Under the pieces are notes generated by a model. That model saw nothing but the letters and a program-made list of their open reading frames with translations. It was not told the DNA's origin and searched no databases. Position numbers and translations under genes: made by a program. Below are positions 6,485 through 11,215 of a stretch of 11,215 bases of DNA, in pieces; the first letter of the stretch is position 1, and each line of letters opens with the position of its first letter. The DNA is taken from NCBI GenBank assembly GCA_910584805.1, contig CAJUCB010000016.1, forward strand, positions 1-11,215. The letters are read 5' to 3'. The stretch comes from an uncultured Oscillospiraceae bacterium. Its GTDB lineage: Bacteria > Bacillota > Clostridia > Oscillospirales > Oscillospiraceae.

Positions 6485-7117
6485 TTACCGTCCGATCCAG
6501 CTCTCGTCGGAGGGATCGTTGCGGAAGGCAATCAGGCGGGCCTGGTCCTCCTTCCGGATATAACCCTCATCAGCAGCCACCTGGGCCACGGTGTCCAGAT
6601 CCGTGAGGCTGACGTTTTGCACCTGGGCGGCAGCCAGACGGTCCACGCTCTTTTTCATCCCGTAGGTAAAGATACTGGCAATCCCCAGCACTTCCGCCCC
6701 GGCCTCCCGGAGTACCTCCACCACATCCAGAACGCTGCCGCCGGTGGAGATTAGGTCCTCAATGACCACCACCTTCTGGCCCTTTTCCAGCTTGCCTTCG
6801 ATCTGGTTTTTCCGTCCGTGGTCCTTGGCCCCTGAGCGGACATAGCCCATAGGCAGCTCCAACAGGTGTGCGGTAATCGCGGCGTGGGCGATCCCGGCGG
6901 TGCTGGTGCCCATGAGGGCTTCCGCCTCCGGGTAGTGGGTTTTGACCAGTTCCGCCAGTCCATTTTCCACATCCAGCCGGACCTGGTGGTCCGACAGGGT
7001 CAGACGATTGTCGCAATAGATGGGGCTCTTGATGCCGCTGGCCCAGGTAAAGGGCTCGTCAGGGCGCAAAAACACAGCTTTTATCTGCAATAAATCCTTG
7101 GCAATCTTGGTTTTCAT
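6485..7117 (-). CDS. pyrE: Orotate phosphoribosyltransferase
   Basis: A 210-residue type I phosphoribosyltransferase that transfers phosphoribose from PRPP to orotate, giving OMP. The PRPP-binding signature VVVIEDLISTGGS is at 116-128, with the paired acidic residues Glu120 and Asp121. The flexible catalytic loop region around RSGAKDHGRKNQIEG (94-108) carries the expected lysine, histidine and arginine. FTWASGIKSPIYCDNR near the N terminus matches the orotate-side hood. The ATG at 7117 follows GAGGAGGAAC and begins 22 bases after the pyrF stop. Confidence 0.97.
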   Translation of the reverse strand: MKTKIAKDLLQIKAVFLRPDEPFTWASGIKSPIYCDNRLTLSDHQVRLDVENGLAELVKTHYPEAEALMGTSTAGIAHAAITAHLLELPMGYVRSGAKDHGRKNQIEGKLEKGQKVVVIEDLISTGGSVLDVVEVLREAGAEVLGIASIFTYGMKKSVDRLAAAQVQNVSLTDLDTVAQVAADEGYIRKEDQARLIAFRNDPSDESWIGR

Positions 7118-7139
7118 GTCGTTCCTCCTCTGTGGTCCC

Positions 7140-7838
7140 TTAGCCTACAAACTCTTCCACGCAGCGCTGGTATGCCGCCACTGGGTCCGCCGCCTGGGTG
7201 ATAGGGCGGCCCACCACGATATAGTCCGACCCCAGTTCCTTGGCCTGGGCCGGGGTAGTCACCCGCACTTGGTCCCCCTTCTCCCCGTCGGCAAAACGGA
7301 TGCCGGGGGTCACAGTAAGGAAGCTTCCACCGCAACGCTGGTGGACCTTCCCTGCCTCCAAGGGGGCGCAGACCACCCCGTCCAGCCCCGCCTGGGCGGC
7401 GTTGGCGGCGTAGTGCATCACAGTCTCATCCAGGGGCGCAGAAATCAACAATTCCTCTGCCATACGCTCCTGGCTGGTGGAGGTAAGCTGGGTCACGGCA
7501 ATCACCAGAGGGCGGCTGCCGTCAGGGCGGGTGACCCCCTCCAATGCCCCCTCCATCATGGCCCGTGTTCCGGCAGCGTGGAGATTCACCATGTCCACAT
7601 CCAGCCGGGATAACACCGCCATGGCCTTTTTCACGGTGTTGGGAATGTCATGGAGCTTCAAGTCTAGGAAAATCTGATGGCCCCGGGCTTTCAGCTCCTG
7701 GACGATAGCCGGACCCTCGGCATAAAACAGCTCCATGCCGATTTTCACATAGGGCTTTTTCCCGGAAAACTTGTCCAGAAAGGCCAAGGTCTCCTCCTTG
7801 CTGTTAAAGTCGCAGGCAATGATGACGTCTTTTCCCAT
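7140..7838 (-). CDS. pyrF: Orotidine 5'-phosphate decarboxylase
   Basis: A 232-residue group I OMP decarboxylase, the last step to UMP. The catalytic motif DLKLHDIPNT has Asp59, Lys61 and Asp64, the charged cluster of the active site. The C-terminal phosphate-binding strand is DYIVVGRPIT, and TPGIR lies before it. The (beta/alpha)8 barrel length fits. The start ATG shares one base with the pyrD stop (TGATG), and AGGAGG lies at 7848-7853 inside the pyrD tail, so translation is probably coupled to pyrD. Confidence 0.97.
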   Translation of the reverse strand: MGKDVIIACDFNSKEETLAFLDKFSGKKPYVKIGMELFYAEGPAIVQELKARGHQIFLDLKLHDIPNTVKKAMAVLSRLDVDMVNLHAAGTRAMMEGALEGVTRPDGSRPLVIAVTQLTSTSQERMAEELLISAPLDETVMHYAANAAQAGLDGVVCAPLEAGKVHQRCGGSFLTVTPGIRFADGEKGDQVRVTTPAQAKELGSDYIVVGRPITQAADPVAAYQRCVEEFVG

Positions 7839-8749
7839 CAGTGGGCACCTCCTATGATCTCTGTCAAATTCTGTATCCCCAGGCGTTCCATCTCCCTGGG
7901 GAGCGTTTCGATAATTTCCTTGCAGGCCCAGGGGTTCACCAGGTTGGCCGCCCCCACCTGCACAGCCGTGGCCCCAGCCAACATCAGCTCAATGACATCC
8001 TGGGCATTTTGGACACCGCCCATCCCGATGATGGGCAGCTTCACCGCTTCGTAGACCTGCCACACCATCCGCACCGCCACCGGGAATACCGCAGGGCCGG
8101 AGAGGCCACCGGTGGTATTGGCCAAGATGGGGGCCCGGCGCTTCAAGTCCAGGCGCATCCCCAAAAGGGTGTTGATGAGGCTGATGCCGTCGGCCCCGCC
8201 CTCCTCACAGGCTTTCGCAATGCTGGCAATGTCGGTGACATTGGGGGTGAGCTTCATGTATACCGGTTTATGACAGACCGCCTTCACCGCCTGGGTCACC
8301 TGATAGACCATATCCGGGTCGGTGCCAAAACTCAACCCTCCATGCTGGACGTTGGGGCAGCTCACATTGACCTCGATGAGATCGGTCAGCGGGGAGGCAT
8401 CTGCCTTGGCACAGCACTCCACATACTCCTCCAAGGAAAAGCCACTGATGTTGGCAATGATGGGCTTATGATAGACCGCCCGGAGCTTGGGCAGCTCCTC
8501 CGCCACCACTTTGTCGATGCCAGGGTTTTGCAGGCCCACGGCGTTGAGCATCCCCCCTGGGGTCTCCGCGATCCGGGGGGCGGGGTTGCCAAAGCGGGGC
8601 TCCCGGGTGGTCCCCTTAACGCTGATGGCCCCCAGACAGTTAATGTCATACCACTGGGCAAATTCATAGCCGAAGCCAAAGGTGCCGCTGGCGGGGATGA
8701 CGGGGTTGTCCAGCGCCACGCCGCTGAGGGTAACTGTGGTATTTACCAT
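7838..8749 (-). CDS. pyrD: Dihydroorotate dehydrogenase, class 1B catalytic subunit
   Basis: A 303-residue FMN barrel enzyme that oxidises dihydroorotate to orotate. The catalytic cysteine of class 1 enzymes is C131 in NVSCPNV. The N-terminal substrate/FMN segment NPVIPASGTFGFG and the FMN-phosphate segment IIGMGGVQNAQD are present. A pyrK gene immediately upstream shows that it is the NAD-linked 1B type. An in-frame ATG 28 codons earlier exists (8833), but the ATG at 8747-8749 has AGGAGG seven bases upstream (8757-8762) and gives the family's normal N terminus. The chosen start overlaps the pyrK end by seven bases. The pyrF start overlaps its stop by one base. Confidence 0.97.
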   Translation of the reverse strand: MVNTTVTLSGVALDNPVIPASGTFGFGYEFAQWYDINCLGAISVKGTTREPRFGNPAPRIAETPGGMLNAVGLQNPGIDKVVAEELPKLRAVYHKPIIANISGFSLEEYVECCAKADASPLTDLIEVNVSCPNVQHGGLSFGTDPDMVYQVTQAVKAVCHKPVYMKLTPNVTDIASIAKACEEGGADGISLINTLLGMRLDLKRRAPILANTTGGLSGPAVFPVAVRMVWQVYEAVKLPIIGMGGVQNAQDVIELMLAGATAVQVGAANLVNPWACKEIIETLPREMERLGIQNLTEIIGGAH

Positions 8750-9474
8750 AGGATTTCCTCCTTTTCCAGCACCGGGCCCTCCCGGCAGATGCGTTTGTTG
8801 CCGTACTTGGTCTGACAGGTACAGCCCATGCAAGCCCCGAAGCCACAGCCCATGCGCTCCTCAAAGCTGAACTGCCCCGACGTAGCACTCTTGTCATACA
8901 CCGCCTTGAGCATAGGCTCCGGGCCGCAGGTATATATATAGGTATATCCCTCCTGGGGCATCGCATCTGTCACGAAGCCCTGGACCCCCACCGAGCCGTC
9001 GGCGGTGGCTACCGTGACCTCCACCCCCAGTGTTTGAAATTCCTCCTGTAAAAACAGCTCTTCCGCCCGGTTGAAGCCCAAAATCACAGCCGGGTGCTTC
9101 CCCTGTGCCAGCAGCTGTTTCGCCAGGGTATACAGAGGTGGGACACCAGCCCCACCACCAATGAGCAGGGGGCGTTCCCCGGACTTTTCCAAATCATAGC
9201 CGTTGCCCAACCCTGTGAGCAGGTCCAGCTCTGCCCCCTCAGGCAGCTGGCTCATCTGGGCCGTCCCCTTGCCCACCACTTTATAAATCAAAACCAGGCT
9301 GTCCGGCCCGTAGTCACACACAGAGATGGGGCGGCGGAGGAAGCAGCCCTCTAGGGCGATGTTCACAAACTGCCCCGGCCCGGTGATGGCCGTGGTGTCC
9401 CCTTTGAGGGACATACGATAGGTGTCCTCCGCCAACTTCTCATTCTTCACGATGGTAAAGAGGCCTTGTCTCAT
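8743..9474 (-). CDS. pyrK: Dihydroorotate dehydrogenase B electron-transfer subunit
   Basis: A 243-residue flavin/iron-sulfur protein of the ferredoxin-reductase type that carries electrons from the PyrD FMN to NAD through FAD and a [2Fe-2S] cluster. The FAD motif RRPISVCD is at 47-54 and the NAD-binding glycine motif GGGAGVPPL at 106-114. The cluster cysteines are C210-x4-C215-x2-C218-x11-C230, within the segment MGCGFGACMGCTCQ. All expected ligands are present. Its start overlaps the pyrC stop as ATGA, with GGAGGAGAGAAGG just before, and its end overlaps pyrD, so the two subunits sit in the order expected for coupled assembly. Confidence 0.96.
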   Translation of the reverse strand: MRQGLFTIVKNEKLAEDTYRMSLKGDTTAITGPGQFVNIALEGCFLRRPISVCDYGPDSLVLIYKVVGKGTAQMSQLPEGAELDLLTGLGNGYDLEKSGERPLLIGGGAGVPPLYTLAKQLLAQGKHPAVILGFNRAEELFLQEEFQTLGVEVTVATADGSVGVQGFVTDAMPQEGYTYIYTCGPEPMLKAVYDKSATSGQFSFEERMGCGFGACMGCTCQTKYGNKRICREGPVLEKEEILW

Positions 9475-10751
9475 CCCTTCTCTCCTCCTTCCAGTTCCCA
9501 GGCAATCTCCCCGCCAGCTACCGTCAGCAAACAGCGTCCAAAGACCTGCTGGCCGGTAAAGGGGGAACTCTTCCCCATGGAAAGGAAGTCCGCCGGGTCC
9601 ACGGTGTAGCTGTCCGCCAGGTCAAAGACGGTGAAGTCCGCCACCGCCCCTTCTTCTAGGGGCGCCCCGATGCCAAAGCGCTTGGCGGGGTTGGTGTGCA
9701 GCAGCTCCACCAGCTTGTCCAGGGTGAGGATGCCGGGTTTCACCAAATTCGTATACAGCACCGGGAAAGCGGTCTCCAAACCCACGATGCCAAAGAAGCT
9801 CTTTTCCAGGCCCTTGTCCTTCTCCTCCTGGGCATGGGGGGCATGGTCGGTGGCGATCATGTCCACCGTACCGTCCAACAGGCCTGCAATCAGGGCTTGA
9901 CGGTCCGCCTCACTGCGGATGGGGGGATTCATCTTGAACCGCCCATCCTCTTGCAGCATACTGTCGTTGAACACCAGGTAGTGGGGGGCGGTCTCACAGC
10001 TCACGTCTAGTCCCTCTCGTTTGGCCTGGCGGATCAACTCCACCGTCTCCTTGGTGGAGACGTGGCAGACGTGGTAGGCACAGCCGGTCTCCCGGACCAG
10101 TTCCAAGTCCCGCTCCACCTGCTTCCACTCGCTGGCAGAGGGGTTCCCCCGGTGGCCGTGGGCAGCGGCGTAGGCTCCGTCATGGATGTAACCCCCATTG
10201 AGCAGGCTTTCATCCTCGCAGTGGGCCACGATGCACTTCCCCAGGGACTTGGTCCGCACCATGGCCTCCCGCATGTTCTCTGTGCGCTGGACGCCCTTGC
10301 CGTCATCGGAAAAGGCCACCACATGGGGGGCCATTTCCTCCAACGCCGCCAAGCTCTCCCCCTTCTCCCCCACGGTAATGGCCCCGTAGGGGTACACATG
10401 AACTGCCGCCGACTGCCGGATGGCCTCCAACTCCGGCTGAAGATGCTCCAAGCTGTCTGGAACCGGCTTTAGGTTGGGCATAGGGCACACAGCGGTGAAG
10501 CCCCCCCGGGCCGCCGCCCGGGTCCCTGTGGCGATGGTCTCTTTATACGAAAAACCCGGCTCTCGAAGATGCACATGCACATCCACGAAACCGGGAAACA
10601 GACAACCATGATTCAATTCCATCACACGGGCGTCAGAAACCTGGGGTACTTCCCTGGAAAGGGAAACAATACGGCCATCGTCCACCAGGACCGACCGCCG
10701 TTCCATCCCGCTGCTGCCCAGCACCGACACTTCTTTCAGAAGAAGCCTCAT
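9471..10751 (-). CDS. pyrC: Dihydroorotase, class I
   Basis: A 426-residue zinc amidohydrolase that cyclises carbamoyl aspartate to dihydroorotate. Metal and substrate residues are all visible: DVHVHLREPG with His59, His61 and Arg63, FSDDGKG with the bridging aspartate (150/151), AHCED with His177, CHVST with His230, and ATDHAPH with catalytic Asp302. Length and these motifs mark the longer class I type (Bacillus-like) rather than the shorter E. coli type. The start ATG at 10751 follows AGGAGG (10761-10766) by nine bases. It is the first gene of the pyr operon, about 45 nt downstream of the predicted transcription start. Confidence 0.97.
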   Translation of the reverse strand: MRLLLKEVSVLGSSGMERRSVLVDDGRIVSLSREVPQVSDARVMELNHGCLFPGFVDVHVHLREPGFSYKETIATGTRAAARGGFTAVCPMPNLKPVPDSLEHLQPELEAIRQSAAVHVYPYGAITVGEKGESLAALEEMAPHVVAFSDDGKGVQRTENMREAMVRTKSLGKCIVAHCEDESLLNGGYIHDGAYAAAHGHRGNPSASEWKQVERDLELVRETGCAYHVCHVSTKETVELIRQAKREGLDVSCETAPHYLVFNDSMLQEDGRFKMNPPIRSEADRQALIAGLLDGTVDMIATDHAPHAQEEKDKGLEKSFFGIVGLETAFPVLYTNLVKPGILTLDKLVELLHTNPAKRFGIGAPLEEGAVADFTVFDLADSYTVDPADFLSMGKSSPFTGQQVFGRCLLTVAGGEIAWELEGGEKG

Positions 10752-10801
10752 AGGTAAATTCCTCCTGCAACTTCATTTTTATCCTATTCTATGTTGAAAT
10801 T

Positions 10802-10830
10802 ATCTTACCAGATAGGGGCGCTTCTGTCAA
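10802..10830 (-). promoter_or_regulatory. pyr operon promoter
   Basis: On the minus strand a perfect TTGACA (10825-10830), a 17-base spacer and TAAGAT (10802-10807) precede pyrC. The expected start near 10795 leaves a leader of about 44 nt. This is too short for the PyrR-bound antiterminator/terminator found ahead of Bacillus pyr operons, so regulation must work another way, for example on initiation, translation or through PyrI. Confidence 0.88.
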
Positions 10831-10834
10831 TGAT

Positions 10835-10872
10835 TTTCGGCCCCTGGGGCCAGAAAACCCCAGGGGCCGAAA
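10835..10872. terminator. Perfect 15-bp hairpin after the ribU-like gene, no U tract
   Basis: TTTCGGCCCCTGGGG (10835-10849) and its exact reverse complement (10858-10872) enclose an 8-nt loop. It begins three bases after the stop codon of the S-component gene and ends four bases before the pyr -35 element, in the right place for a terminator. On neither strand is it followed by a T run, so it is not a classical intrinsic terminator. It may still stop or stabilise the upstream transcript. Confidence 0.55.
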
Positions 10873-10875
10873 GGC

Positions 10876-11215
10876 TCAGTGCGCTTCCACGTCTGGCAAC
10901 GTCTCTCCTGCCTCGTCCTCTAGGACAGACAGTTCCGGCTTCTCCTCCTGGACAGGCTCCATCGCGTCCTTCTTCCACTCTTGGCCATGGACAATGTGCC
11001 GGGAGATGGTCTTATACACCAGGAAGGTCACCAAGGCGTTTACTCCGGCCTTCAGCAGGTTGAAGGGCAGGATCACCGGCAGCAGCAGGGCATCCACCAC
11101 ATCTACCGGCACCGCCATAAACAGCGGCGTAATCACATGGTTGGTGGGCATCATCACAAGGCCCATGGACAGCACCCCAAGGATTAGTCCAACAATGGCC
11201 CCCTTCCTGCTGTGG
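10876..11215 (-). CDS. ECF transporter S component, RibU-like (5' part outside window)
   Basis: The frame is open to the window end, so only the C-terminal 112 residues are seen. Hydrophobic segments include GAIVGLILGVLSMGLVM, a TPLFM turn, and LLLPVILPFNLLKAGVNAL, followed by VTFLVYKTIS. The combination VITPL...VILPFNLLKAG closely resembles the last helices of RibU/FmnP riboflavin-binding S components. These work with the EcfA/A'/T module, which is not in the window. S component is a confident call; riboflavin as substrate is inference. The C terminus carries an unusually acidic tail of about 34 residues (EWKKDAMEP to DVEAH). It ends 46 bases before the pyr operon -35 and is in the same orientation. 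Confidence 0.85.
   Translation of the reverse strand, partial: HSRKGAIVGLILGVLSMGLVMMPTNHVITPLFMAVPVDVVDALLLPVILPFNLLKAGVNALVTFLVYKTISRHIVHGQEWKKDAMEPVQEEKPELSVLEDEAGETLPDVEAH

Noticed and set aside
7841..8815. 324-codon plus-strand open frame
   Set aside because: It lies entirely antisense to pyrD, whose motifs and length are complete. Long antisense frames are expected in GC-rich genes. No ribosome binding site or recognisable domain.
8928..8946. TATATATATA run that looks like a promoter or repeat
   Set aside because: It is inside pyrK and encodes the conserved Tyr-Ile-Tyr stretch before CGPEP; no matching -35 element was seen.

Overview
The window is a GC-rich stretch of ordinary, well-conserved bacterial genes. 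It most likely comes from a Clostridia member of the Oscillospiraceae type. Supporting signs are strong AGGAGG ribosome binding sites, consensus sigma-A-type promoters (TTGACA-17-TATAAT), a YerC-type TrpR-like regulator, a class 1B PyrD with a PyrK partner, a paired PyrB/PyrI and an ECF S component. The taxonomic call is inference. No mobile element, CRISPR array, phage gene or toxin system was seen.

Layout. Positions 1-337 hold a minus-strand tRNA cluster read Val(TAC)-Asp(GTC)-Phe(GAA)-Gly(GCC), with Gly cut by the window edge. A perfect-consensus promoter with A/T tracts behind it drives the cluster (378-406). Positions 464-2436 hold a three-gene minus-strand unit read yerC-like regulator, SAM methyltransferase, hslO (redox chaperone Hsp33). 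Divergent from it, 2620-3903 encodes a PurA homologue with several unusual active-site substitutions. Between purA and a cation diffusion facilitator gene (4138-5034) lies a promoter, about 120 nt of GC-rich structured leader and a strong intrinsic terminator ending nine bases before the transporter's ribosome binding site. This has the architecture of a riboswitch or attenuator and is the most interesting part of the window. A 14-bp bidirectional terminator closes this half.

Positions 5099-10751 form a minus-strand pyrimidine operon read pyrC-pyrK-pyrD-pyrF-pyrE-pyrB-pyrI. It covers every step from carbamoyl phosphate to UMP; carbamoyl-phosphate synthetase is not in the window. Several junctions overlap or nearly touch, which suggests translational coupling. 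One promoter (10802-10830) with a short leader drives it, and the leader has no room for a PyrR-type attenuator. Upstream lies the 3' part of a RibU-like ECF S-component gene, separated from the pyr promoter by a perfect 15-bp hairpin.

Together the window combines translation support (tRNAs), redox proteostasis (Hsp33), the first committed step from IMP to AMP (PurA), divalent-metal efflux (CDF), pyrimidine synthesis and probable vitamin uptake.
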